Shown one piece after another: positions 34,047 to 41,940 of a stretch of 64,000 nucleotides of DNA. The notes below the pieces were generated by a model, which had not been told where the DNA came from, ran no database searches, and saw only the letters and a program-made list of their open reading frames with translations. The DNA lies in the NCBI GenBank assembly GCA_015057715.1, contig SVDS01000001.1, positions 79,174 through 143,173 of the forward strand, in the 5' to 3' direction. The DNA is from Paenibacillaceae bacterium (GTDB lineage: Bacteria; Bacillota; Clostridia; Lachnospirales; Lachnospiraceae). Numbering within the stretch: the first letter of the stretch is position 1; each line of letters begins with the position of its first letter. Made by a program: the position numbers and the translations under genes.

Positions 34047-34142
34047 TCAAATCTCCCCCTTTTTCAGTATAAGTTTCTCCTTTATTCAGTTACACACATT
34101 ACCACAGATACTTTCGCAAGTCTATGATACATATGTGAGAAC

Positions 34143-34694
34143 TTAAAATAAAGGCATATATTTAGCCATAACCTTCAGAGTTATTGTCATAGGCGGGAGG
34201 AAGTTTCCTCCAAAAGATACCGGAACTTCCAACCGAATTGTCGTATCAACCAAAAGACCATTGGAATTGTCAGTAATTGCAGGCGCAAACGGCATGTTAT
34301 CTAAACTGACAGATAGAGCTGACAATCGGAACTCGGCTGTGCTCCCGGCATATTTCACATGATATCCCTTATCCTGTCTTAATCCAAGCACTTGATCCAA
34401 ACGACTGTAAATATCACCATAATCCAGACTTTCCTCAAAATCATCCGCAAACGGCTGGTATGCTCCCGAGTATCCTTCCCTTACACCGTGATATACGTCA
34501 TCATAGCTGTCATTTACAGTCGAAATCACAGCGGACTGTACTGCATCACGAACACCTTGGGCGACAATCATCAATCGGAGCCCCTCCGAAATAACACACA
34601 GAAGTAGTAAAAGGGCAAGTGCTGTTGCAACGGTAAGAGGAAAAGACGAACCTTTCTTACTTTTTAGTATATCACTGACTTTAACAGTTGTCAC
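34143..34694 (-). CDS. TadE/F-like pseudopilin
   Basis: The 183-residue product begins with a short cytoplasmic part, then KSKKGSSFPLTVATALALLL, an N-terminal hydrophobic helix after a small-residue site as in TadE/TadF-type pseudopilins. It lacks the glutamate at the +5-like position. The rest is an extracellular domain ending TITLKVMAKYMPLF. The likely start is a GTG at 34694, which overlaps the previous stop (GTGA) and lies eight bases after GAGGTG. Its place with TadB/TadC genes supports a minor-pilin role. Confidence 0.68.
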   Translation of the reverse strand: MTTVKVSDILKSKKGSSFPLTVATALALLLLLCVISEGLRLMIVAQGVRDAVQSAVISTVNDSYDDVYHGVREGYSGAYQPFADDFEESLDYGDIYSRLDQVLGLRQDKGYHVKYAGSTAEFRLSALSVSLDNMPFAPAITDNSNGLLVDTTIRLEVPVSFGGNFLPPMTITLKVMAKYMPLF

Positions 34695-35209
34695 TTCCAA
34701 TACACCTCACTTTTACCGGATGCCTTAGCTGCCAGAGTAATGGGAAAACTGCCGAAACCTCCGAAAATCCCGATATCTGTCTGCATGGTTAAAGTTACCG
34801 TAAACTCTTCGTTCAGCTGAATTTCTCCAGTCTGAGACCATGAGATATCCGGTTTAAGACCTGTCTGTTCCGTTAATATCTGTGCCCTACGGGTGGTTTC
34901 CGTCCCAACACCGCCTGCTACTTCAGCTTCTCGGCAAAGCTCACTGGCATAGATATCCAGCTTATTTTTGGAGATAAATACCGGCAGGACGCTGATCCCT
35001 ACGGCAATCACCAACATGACACACAAAGCCAGTACCGCCACATCCACGTATCCCTCTCCACACTGTGAACGCAGGAGTTTTAGTATAGATGTACCACCTC
35101 GTCTAAGTTTTAAAACATAGCGTCCCACATCTCTCCCACTCTCTAAACGTGATACACCAAAGCACATACTCCCACAATCCTTTTTCTGTCTCTTCTCATC
35201 TCTAACCAT
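34691..35209 (-). CDS. DUF4320-like pseudopilin
   Basis: The 172-residue product has a cytoplasmic N-terminal region of about 48 residues, then SQCGEGYVDVAVLALCVMLV, a prepilin-type signature (small residue, then Glu two residues later, then a hydrophobic helix) matching that in the DUF6133 pilin at 40536. The C-terminal domain is soluble and probably external. It matches DUF4320, which I place among TadE-like proteins of clostridial elements. It sits after TadC and overlaps the next gene by four bases, in the order expected for Tad loci. Confidence 0.72.
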   Translation of the reverse strand: MVRDEKRQKKDCGSMCFGVSRLESGRDVGRYVLKLRRGGTSILKLLRSQCGEGYVDVAVLALCVMLVIAVGISVLPVFISKNKLDIYASELCREAEVAGGVGTETTRRAQILTEQTGLKPDISWSQTGEIQLNEEFTVTLTMQTDIGIFGGFGSFPITLAAKASGKSEVYWK

Positions 35210-35218
35210 AAATTCCTC

Positions 35219-36091
35219 CTAAAACATGCTGCCTAAAGAATCCATAATCTGTATTGCAATGATGACCAGATAGGTTAGCAGAAAACACATCAGCATCACA
35301 AAGGAATACACACGGATCTTCGGAGGGACTTTCTGTGCCTGACCTTTTAAACGCTGAAGTTCCAGCGCCTTGAAGTCATGAGCCAGCATTTGAAAATATA
35401 CAGCACTATCGTCTCCTCTTAGGACGCCAATGAGTCCTCTGACTACATCGGATAACATGGGTGAATTAAATCTTGCCTCAAATCGAGTCAGTGCTGCCTC
35501 ATAGCTGGAGGAACGCATATCGGCCGTCAGTATATCCAACTCCTGAGCAAAAGCAGATCTGGCGTTCTTCTTGTATGTTTCCAACATCGCCAGTACATCA
35601 CGACTGGCTTTTAAGGTCTGCTCTATGGTTGCCACGAACCGCGGCAGTTCTCCTTCAATCTGATCCCTTTTTACCTTCAGCTGTTCGTCCGCCTTTCGGA
35701 TCTCTTTGAAATATGACAGTACCGCAAGGAACACCACAATAGGAGTAAGTAACGGAAGCAGGATCAGACATGGAATAATTCCAGACAGAATAGCTCCAGA
35801 CTTTGTGATGGCATATACCTCATATACTTCCGGGGTCATAGAATAACCCGCCGCTTTTAGAACATTGCTCATACGACTGTGCTTATATTCGTCCAATCGA
35901 ATGTATTTCGACATCTTTACTGCACCGGACATCAACCAGGCTTCCACGGTTCCAGAAGCTCTTTTACTGCTGCTTCCTGCTCCCCGCATAGCTTTTGACG
36001 TACTCAAAGCGGGGAGCTTCAAAACATCTGCCAAAAGAAAGAACAGTCCTGCCGCAAGTAAAAATCCAACAAAAAATAGTTGTCCCATCAT
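35219..36091 (-). CDS. tadC: TadC-like type II/IV secretion platform protein
   Basis: The 290-residue product is a membrane protein with an N-terminal segment at about 3-22, a central T2SSF-type helical domain (EGELPRFVATIEQTLKASRD) and two or three C-terminal membrane segments. It matches the TadC half of the Tad pilus inner-membrane platform. The ATG has AGGAGGTGATG upstream and lies only four bases after the TadB stop. With TadB and TadA it would drive pilin assembly. Confidence 0.85.
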   Translation of the reverse strand: MMGQLFFVGFLLAAGLFFLLADVLKLPALSTSKAMRGAGSSSKRASGTVEAWLMSGAVKMSKYIRLDEYKHSRMSNVLKAAGYSMTPEVYEVYAITKSGAILSGIIPCLILLPLLTPIVVFLAVLSYFKEIRKADEQLKVKRDQIEGELPRFVATIEQTLKASRDVLAMLETYKKNARSAFAQELDILTADMRSSSYEAALTRFEARFNSPMLSDVVRGLIGVLRGDDSAVYFQMLAHDFKALELQRLKGQAQKVPPKIRVYSFVMLMCFLLTYLVIIAIQIMDSLGSMF

Positions 36092-36095
36092 CTCA

Positions 36096-37025
36096 TCACC
36101 TCCTGTACTCTACGGGCTTTGTAAGCTTAATCACAAAGGCTGTTGAAATAAAGATTGCTGCTGCACATACCGTCAAAACAATCTGTCCAACTGCCGTATG
36201 CATCAAAGTATAGTACCAGTCTCTGTTTAGCAGGTACATAATTGGAATATTGCCGACAACAAGGAGTGCCATCATTATAAATTCTTTTCTTGGTTCGAAC
36301 ACCATATACTCCAGCTCCGCGTTAACGATTCGCATATCGGACAGCTTGCTTACGATAGGAGTCAGAGTCGTTTTTAAGCTCCGGTCATACTGACACGCTG
36401 CGATAGCATCACACCACTCATGGAATACTTCATTTTCAATTTGTGAGTTCATGCCATGAAGTGCCTCTACAATATCCGGATTAACCAGTTTTACCTTTGT
36501 CAAAAATCCAGCGAACACGCTTTTTACAGGAGGATTTAAGTAAGAGACGCTTTCCTCTACCGCAGTAACGATATCTTCATTCCTAAGGTATGCTGAGGTA
36601 ATAATAGATAAGGCAGTTTCTAACTCATCGGCGATGTTTTTTTTGTAATGGCTGGCGGTCAGCCTTATATACCAGAATGGCAGAAACATCATACCAACCG
36701 CCAGAACTGGTACAAGAAATACATTATTCATAAGTATAGCAAGGCTGACACCGGTGGCGAAGCCTAACAGTGAGGCGGCACAGACAAGAGAAAACCATCC
36801 GCTCCGTTCTGTAATCTTTAGAATTTCCTGTATCTCTGTAATCTCCCGCCGGAAAGGAGACATCTTTTTCCGCTTGGCTGCCTCGTTAATTTCGGAACGA
36901 ATGCTCTTATTCTTTCTTGTCAGAAATCCAAACAGGCCATCTGTAAATTCCATGGGAGTTAAGCCTAATAAAAAGAAAAAGCCGGCTATTAACCCGATGC
37001 AGGAGGCTAGAAGAATTGTGGTCAT
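36096..37025 (-). CDS. tadB: TadB-like type II/IV secretion platform protein
   Basis: The 309-residue product has membrane segments at the N-terminus (about 5-22), in the middle (about 80-120) and at the C-terminus (about 250-300), around a T2SSF-like cytoplasmic domain (ADELETALSIITSAYLRNED). It matches TadB, partner of TadC. It overlaps the TadA stop codon by four bases, showing one operon. A soluble part of about 100 residues near the N-terminus (SEINEAAKRKKMSPFRRE) fits the family. Confidence 0.85.
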   Translation of the reverse strand: MTTILLASCIGLIAGFFFLLGLTPMEFTDGLFGFLTRKNKSIRSEINEAAKRKKMSPFRREITEIQEILKITERSGWFSLVCAASLLGFATGVSLAILMNNVFLVPVLAVGMMFLPFWYIRLTASHYKKNIADELETALSIITSAYLRNEDIVTAVEESVSYLNPPVKSVFAGFLTKVKLVNPDIVEALHGMNSQIENEVFHEWCDAIAACQYDRSLKTTLTPIVSKLSDMRIVNAELEYMVFEPRKEFIMMALLVVGNIPIMYLLNRDWYYTLMHTAVGQIVLTVCAAAIFISTAFVIKLTKPVEYRR

Positions 37026-38422
37026 GCTATGTCACCTCCCAGCCCAAGAATTCGCTTTAAGGTATCCTGCGGCATCCCATTTTCAAGAAAGCGTTTCTGC
37101 AGACTTTGAGAGATGACTTGTATTTTCTGATGGCTTCCACTTATAATAAAGTTTCCGTCCTCTACACGGTTTTCCGTGATTTGAAACTGAAACAGACTCC
37201 GATAGTTTCTTGTTCCATCCGGTAGGATTTCACACTCCATGATTTCCATCATACGCCTTTTTTTATTTTCAAGCTGTTTTGCGAATACCACGATGGGAAA
37301 GGCTTCTGTGACCAAATCCATGAGGGTGTTATCTGCCATATCGTATTTCCGCTTGCAAAGGGTAACCATTCGGCGCCAGGTAGCTTCACAGGAATTTGAA
37401 TGAATGGTGGTCAGCACCGTATGCCCGGTCCTGGCAGACTCCTGTGCGGCATAAGCTTCCGGCCCACGCATCTCGCCCACACAGATAATTTCAGGATTAA
37501 AGCGCAGGGCCATATCAAGAAGAATATCCTGATCAATGTTCTGTTTTTCATTTTCACTGAACCGGGTCAGAGTATGGATTACACTGTTAGTAACTTTGCC
37601 ATTCTTTTTACGGATCAGTGCCAGTTCACGGGAACCGTTTTCAATGGTAAAAATACGTTTATTGTCTGGGATTGTGGTAAGCAGCCAACCGGCCAGTGTA
37701 GTTTTACCGGAACTGGTAGCACCAGCAACGCATACGGAAATACCATATCGCAGACATTCCGTAAGAAAATCCAGCATAGGTTCCGTGGCTGTTCCACCCC
37801 GGATAAAATCAGCTTTTTGCATACTCTGAGGATTTACGATACGAATGGAAGCGGCTACGCCTACATCCTCATCTACCACCGGGGATTTTAAAGCCGCAAT
37901 TCGAATGTTTTTACTTAAATGTCCCAAGATTGCAGGGCTTGCATTATCTAAAACCATACCGGAAACATGAAGCATGCGTCGTACCACATTGACCGCGTGT
38001 GCCGGACTTTCAAACTGTTCATCTAGTTTTTTGGTCACTCCGCTGCTATACTGCACCTCAATATCATTCCAGGCATTAACATCGATTTCCTCAATTCCTG
38101 CACCAAAAACGTATTTAGTCAGGAAAGAAAACTCTGCCATCTCAGTGTAAAGGGCATCAACCAGCTGGGATTGTGTCATTTCGGCAACTGCCAGGCGGTA
38201 ATCCTGAATATATTTGCTGATATAGCGCTTCACCTGGGACTTGACTTCTTCGCTATCTCCGTCGGTGATTAACGTTGCATACTTGCTGGAAATATAGGAC
38301 TGCACCTCTTTGAGCACCTGACGAAACTCTCTGATCGACCCTTCCGCAGAAAAAAACAGTTCCTGATTACCGTCTGTGCTTTGATTCAACAGGATGTCCG
38401 TTTGTACGGGTTCTTTTCTCAT
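37022..38422 (-). CDS. cpaF: CpaF/TadA-type pilus motor ATPase
   Basis: The 466-residue product has a three-helix N-terminal region, then the CpaF ATPase core: Walker A VAGATSSGKTTL at about 240-251, the ASP-type box FTIENGSRELALI, Walker B-like NPEIICVGEMRG, and the His box RTGHTVLTTIHSNS. This is the secretion hexamer of Tad pili. Clostridial conjugation systems do not usually need this ATPase in addition to VirB4 and VirD4. AAAGGAGG precedes the ATG and the gene overlaps the TadZ-like stop by four bases. Confidence 0.92.
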   Translation of the reverse strand: MRKEPVQTDILLNQSTDGNQELFFSAEGSIREFRQVLKEVQSYISSKYATLITDGDSEEVKSQVKRYISKYIQDYRLAVAEMTQSQLVDALYTEMAEFSFLTKYVFGAGIEEIDVNAWNDIEVQYSSGVTKKLDEQFESPAHAVNVVRRMLHVSGMVLDNASPAILGHLSKNIRIAALKSPVVDEDVGVAASIRIVNPQSMQKADFIRGGTATEPMLDFLTECLRYGISVCVAGATSSGKTTLAGWLLTTIPDNKRIFTIENGSRELALIRKKNGKVTNSVIHTLTRFSENEKQNIDQDILLDMALRFNPEIICVGEMRGPEAYAAQESARTGHTVLTTIHSNSCEATWRRMVTLCKRKYDMADNTLMDLVTEAFPIVVFAKQLENKKRRMMEIMECEILPDGTRNYRSLFQFQITENRVEDGNFIISGSHQKIQVISQSLQKRFLENGMPQDTLKRILGLGGDIA

Positions 38423-39231
38423 ACACCGAACACCTCCTTTGCGATTTCTGCTATCTCCTTCCGAAAGCCCCGGCTGTCCTTAAGCGAAAGATCTCCAAGG
38501 AGGTTCCCATCTAATCCCAGCTTCTCAAGTTCATTAGAATGCGGAAGTTTAAAAGTTACATTGCCAAGCACCTGCTCAATATGCTCGCTTGCCTGATTTG
38601 GTTTTACATCAGATGCAACCTTATACTGTTTATCCGCATCCCATTTCTGATCCTTTAGGAGAGGGAGCTGGCTGGACAGATAACTGATGGATTTCAAATC
38701 GCAATTTACCAGCCGAAGAACCGAATCAGCCTCCAGAAGGGATACAGCAGAAAGAACATCATAGGCAATGTAACTGCTACAATCGATGATAATATAAGGA
38801 GCAATATCCCGAAGATGGTCAATTAATTCCGTCGCCAACTCCGTGGTATAGGGTGGGTAAGTATACATATTTTCTCCCTTCTTCATTCCTATGATGGTCA
38901 AATACTCCATTTTTTTGAGGGTAATACAATTTTGACGGATAAGCTCATCTGTAATATGAGTTGCTGCCAAAATACTTCCGAGAGAACGTTCACATTCCAG
39001 CTGTGTCGGCGGACATATGCATGGCAGCATCGGTGCTGTCATGTCACATAAAAGCAACAACGCATTGCATTTATGAGCAGCCAGATATTTGGCAAGCCGT
39101 ACACTGACTGTGGTCTTTCCACTACCGGGGCTGCCCCACACCGCTAACACCTGAACATCTGGATTTAAGTTCTCCTGAGCTGGCTTCAGCTGATTTCTGA
39201 AAAAAAGACTTCCTTTCATAAAATTAATCAT
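38419..39231 (-). CDS. TadZ/CpaE-like P-loop ATPase
   Basis: The 270-residue product is a ParA/MinD-type ATPase with Walker A WGSPGSGKTTVSVRLA at about 33-48 and IIIDCSSYIAYDVLSAVSLL as the Walker B region. In Tad/Cpa loci such CpaE/TadZ proteins localise the pilus machine at the membrane. The usual N-terminal receiver-like domain is absent. Its ATG overlaps the CpaB stop by four bases (ATGA), with ATG at 39219 as an alternative start further from the GGGGGGA site. Confidence 0.78.
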   Translation of the reverse strand: MINFMKGSLFFRNQLKPAQENLNPDVQVLAVWGSPGSGKTTVSVRLAKYLAAHKCNALLLLCDMTAPMLPCICPPTQLECERSLGSILAATHITDELIRQNCITLKKMEYLTIIGMKKGENMYTYPPYTTELATELIDHLRDIAPYIIIDCSSYIAYDVLSAVSLLEADSVLRLVNCDLKSISYLSSQLPLLKDQKWDADKQYKVASDVKPNQASEHIEQVLGNVTFKLPHSNELEKLGLDGNLLGDLSLKDSRGFRKEIAEIAKEVFGV

Positions 39232-40109
39232 TCATTCCCCCCACTTTCCGGTTCTACAGCAGAATTGGCATATGTGTCCGTTTCAGAGCTGTCATTTGAT
39301 GATGTATTATCAGAAGAACGATCTTCCGGCACTGTGCTGTCTGCCTGAGAGGTACTGTTCTGGCTTAGGGAAGGATACAAAGCCTCCAATAGTTTACTTT
39401 GAATATCTAAAAACTTATCTGCATTTTCTTTACTACCCCGATAGACAAGAGAAAGATGGATATTGCCCTCCGATTCCAACTCTGCCAGGATTTTCGCCTG
39501 GTCCGGCGAAGCCAGCAGGGTCACAGAAGCAGGTAACTTCTTTTCTTTTTCTGCCGATTGATTGGATTCGGTGTTATTCTGATCTGTATCATAACCGGAG
39601 CTTGCAGTTACCCCAATGACCTTGATATAAGTCAGTTCTGGTGGAATCACGGTCGCCCCCTGTTTTTTATAATCCGGTGCTATGACACTGACAATATCGC
39701 CGGATGCCAGTTTGCCGGATAGCCCTTGTGCAAAGTTTTTGATACTGACTGATATAGCCTGTTTGTTTCCATCGAGGTCATATAAGTAATCATTTTCCTC
39801 TGCTGGAGCAGTCGCCAGTTTTGAAGTGAGAATATAATCACCGGGTGACAAGGCCGTTACGGCGTATTTACCAATGGCAGAATCCATTTGCCGAACCACC
39901 TGCTCCGGTAGGTTGTAGCTACCTACTTCTACCGACTGAACCATATCTTTAGTAATCTCCTCTCCGCTTCCAATCTCTTTTACCACCCGGACAATGGTTG
40001 TTTTTTGCGATATACTCTGGTTATAGAGGGGGGTGATTCCAAAACAGATAAGTAATGCCAACATAATACAAATAACACCAAGTACTGTGCGGTTCTTTAA
40101 AAAACGCAT
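39228..40109 (-). CDS. cpaB: CpaB-like pilus assembly protein (SAF domain)
   Basis: The 293-residue product has one N-terminal membrane segment (about 8-26), then a SAF domain (RVVKEIGSGEEITKDMVQSV and the GDYILTSKLA loop) and an RcpC-like region (KNFAQGLSGKLASGDIVSVI), which together define CpaB/RcpC. The C-terminal 45 residues are Ser/Thr-rich and probably disordered. The start is the ATG at 40109 with TTAGGAGGAAC upstream; the frame is open further upstream but would overlap the peptidase gene. CpaB proteins link the cell-envelope part to the pilus base. Confidence 0.85.
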   Translation of the reverse strand: MRFLKNRTVLGVICIMLALLICFGITPLYNQSISQKTTIVRVVKEIGSGEEITKDMVQSVEVGSYNLPEQVVRQMDSAIGKYAVTALSPGDYILTSKLATAPAEENDYLYDLDGNKQAISVSIKNFAQGLSGKLASGDIVSVIAPDYKKQGATVIPPELTYIKVIGVTASSGYDTDQNNTESNQSAEKEKKLPASVTLLASPDQAKILAELESEGNIHLSLVYRGSKENADKFLDIQSKLLEALYPSLSQNSTSQADSTVPEDRSSDNTSSNDSSETDTYANSAVEPESGGNE

Positions 40110-40120
40110 GAATGTTCCTC

Positions 40121-40546
40121 CTAACATAAAAAATGAGCTGCAAGGCAGCCAATTGAAAGAAAAGGTGCAAGGGGATATGATTTTTTTATATTCTTCCTTT
40201 GCCGTTTTAAAATTAGAGTATGGATCATATGGAATGTCAGCATCAGAATCAGTCCTAAAATCATACCGGTCATACTCTTTTGAAAGCCCAATACCAGACC
40301 CACTGCGGCCGAAAATTTGATATCGCCGCCGAATAACCCCCCCAGGAAAAGCGCAAGAAACAGAAACACTGCAGCGGTTAACAGTCCAAACAATTTTTCC
40401 GGTGTAAAGTCCAAAAGCCCGGTCAGAGCAATCCCAAGACAAATCACGTCAGGAATGATCTGTTTTTTTGCATCCCATATAGCAGCTGCAACCAGTAAAG
40501 TAATAAAAAAGCCGCCCTGCAGCAGATGCGGCCAATCACTTACCAT
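40121..40546 (-). CDS. A24-type prepilin peptidase (TadV/CpaA-like)
   Basis: The 141-residue product is a short polytopic protein with the two catalytic aspartates of prepilin peptidases: WDAKKQIIPD near residue 25-34 and GGDIKFSAAVGL near residue 73-84 (GxGD-type). It lacks the cysteine-rich N-terminal methylase domain, as in CpaA/TadV. It would process the nearby pilins at their SQxGEG sites. The ATG overlaps the 3' end of the pilin gene by eleven bases. Confidence 0.87.
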   Translation of the reverse strand: MVSDWPHLLQGGFFITLLVAAAIWDAKKQIIPDVICLGIALTGLLDFTPEKLFGLLTAAVFLFLALFLGGLFGGDIKFSAAVGLVLGFQKSMTGMILGLILMLTFHMIHTLILKRQRKNIKKSYPLAPFLSIGCLAAHFLC

Positions 40547-40826
40547 AGTTGAACATATCTACAATGCGCTCTTTCAAAGTTGGAAGCACCGTCTCTCCAA
40601 ACAGGGCATAGAGTCCCGACAACACCAACGCACCAATTACTACAGAAATTAAAATCTTAATAGCAGTATCCACAAAACCTTCCCCACGCTGGGAGCCAAG
40701 AAGCTTCCATGCGTTTGAAACGGTCAGAGTGGCTTTTGCTTTGCCAAAAAGGGATAACAGCTTGCTTTCAATAGTTGCAGAAATACCTGACATTTTGTAT
40801 CTTACCTTATTTAATAGATTTCTCAT
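40536..40826 (-). CDS. DUF6133-type pilin candidate (Flp-like)
   Basis: The 96-residue product has a cytoplasmic leader of about 47 residues, the site GSQRGEGFVDTAIKILISVV, then a hydrophobic helix and a short tail (ETVLPTLKERIVDMFN). The layout, size and the glutamate after the cleavage glycine are those of Flp-type Tad pilins, although the leader is longer than usual. It matches DUF6133. It is the first gene of the pilus operon (pilin, peptidase, CpaB, TadZ, TadA, TadB, TadC, pseudopilins). GGAGGG precedes the ATG. Confidence 0.75.
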   Translation of the reverse strand: MRNLLNKVRYKMSGISATIESKLLSLFGKAKATLTVSNAWKLLGSQRGEGFVDTAIKILISVVIGALVLSGLYALFGETVLPTLKERIVDMFNYGK

Positions 40827-40879
40827 GACAATTTCCCTCCAAAATAATTATTTAATATCAGATGATAAAATGTTGAACC

Positions 40880-41245
40880 TCAAAGCCCTGCCATTTGTAT
40901 GCCAGTATTCTGTTCTGGCATTTGATCCGAAGTAGGCATCTCAGCTTTCCGCTGATTTTGTTCATGATTTTGTGTTAGAACAAGATCATAAGCTTGGAAA
41001 ACTGCCTGATTTAGTTGTTCCCGAAATTCTTTCGTAACCGGAAAGCAGATATCCTTGTATTCGCCGCTCCCTGCCTTATAACTTGGCATTGCAATGAACA
41101 GCCCCTTAGTACTGTCAACAATTTTTATATTGCGAATGGCAAAACAGTCATTCAGATTAACAGATGCATATGCGCGAACATTACCGTCCGGGTGAATAGT
41201 GCCGATCTTCACGTCTATTTTCATAGGTGTTGTCTGTGAATCCAT
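40880..41245 (-). CDS. SpoVG family protein
   Basis: The 121-residue product has the SpoVG core (about 10-90): KIDVKIGTIHPDGNVRAYAS, VNLNDCFAIRNIKIVDSTKG and FIAMPSYKAGSGEYKDICFP. SpoVG proteins bind DNA or RNA and act as global regulators. Compared with chromosomal SpoVG it has an extra Q-rich tail of about 30 residues. It lies just upstream of the pilin gene on the same strand and may control pilus or adhesin expression. AGGAGG precedes the ATG. Confidence 0.82.
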   Translation of the reverse strand: MDSQTTPMKIDVKIGTIHPDGNVRAYASVNLNDCFAIRNIKIVDSTKGLFIAMPSYKAGSGEYKDICFPVTKEFREQLNQAVFQAYDLVLTQNHEQNQRKAEMPTSDQMPEQNTGIQMAGL

Positions 41246-41303
41246 TTGATTTCCTCCTAGTTCTAGAATAATAAATGCAGCCTTTCAACTGCAATGCTTG
41301 TAA

Positions 41304-41864
41304 TTATAAATTCATTTGCGGTTCCTGACCTTGCTCCTGTTGCAGCTCCTGAAAAGAAATTTCTTTGAAACCACAGGTATCACAGTAGTAAAATGCACAG
41401 CCATTTTCATCGTACAACTCCAGCACATCGGATATAGAAAGGCTATGTCCCTGGTAGCCGTGTGGGTGGTCGATATTAAATTTCGTATAGAGTGCTTCCA
41501 AATCATTAGTCTCCACCTCGCCGTCATACACTACCTGATAGCTGGCAGAGTCCGGCTCCCCGAAGCGGCTTGTGAGCGTATCATAGCTAATGAATTTCAT
41601 CATAATATCTACTTCGGGTGCAAGCTGCCACACGCGGCAGCGTTTGAGCAATACTTCGTTGCCCTCCGGATCAATGGTTCCTGCCGCCAGTCTCTCGAAG
41701 GTACCGGGCTTCCAGTCCACCTCCAGTCCGTTCTTTTCTGCGAGATAGGACTCCAGCTCATCGTTCTGAAACATGGGATCTACCACAGCTTTTTCCCCTG
41801 AGAGGTAGCCCGCTGTGTTACCGTAATAAAGAACTTTATTGCCTCTTATTTGGATATTACTCAT
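41304..41864 (-). CDS. YodL-like domain protein
   Basis: The 186-residue product has IDHPHGYQGHSLSISDVLEL followed by an acidic segment and YYCDTCGF, which fits the YodL-type domain of clostridial elements. The start at 41864 (GGGAGGG upstream) lies 27 bases after the restored stop codon of the adhesin gene at 41891, so the two genes form one operon when the intron is spliced. The product is acidic, soluble and of unknown role. Confidence 0.68.
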   Translation of the reverse strand: MSNIQIRGNKVLYYGNTAGYLSGEKAVVDPMFQNDELESYLAEKNGLEVDWKPGTFERLAAGTIDPEGNEVLLKRCRVWQLAPEVDIMMKFISYDTLTSRFGEPDSASYQVVYDGEVETNDLEALYTKFNIDHPHGYQGHSLSISDVLELYDENGCAFYYCDTCGFKEISFQELQQEQGQEPQMNL

Positions 41865-41890
41865 GAGAATCCCTCCCATCAAGTGCATTC

Positions 41891-41940
41891 TTACTGAAAG
41901 TAAAACTCAACACTGTAGGTAATATTGCTCTTGTTGTAGG
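41891..41940 (-). CDS. Exon 2 of the SLH-domain adhesin gene
   Basis: After removal of the intron at 41941-44400, the adhesin reading frame continues as P, then YNKSNITYSVEFYFQ and a TAA stop at 41891-41893. The alternating polar/aromatic residues look like a last beta strand. The exact splice points could shift by a few bases (44398 and 41936 give the same frame). In-frame closure directly before the next ribosome binding site supports this assignment. Confidence 0.65.
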
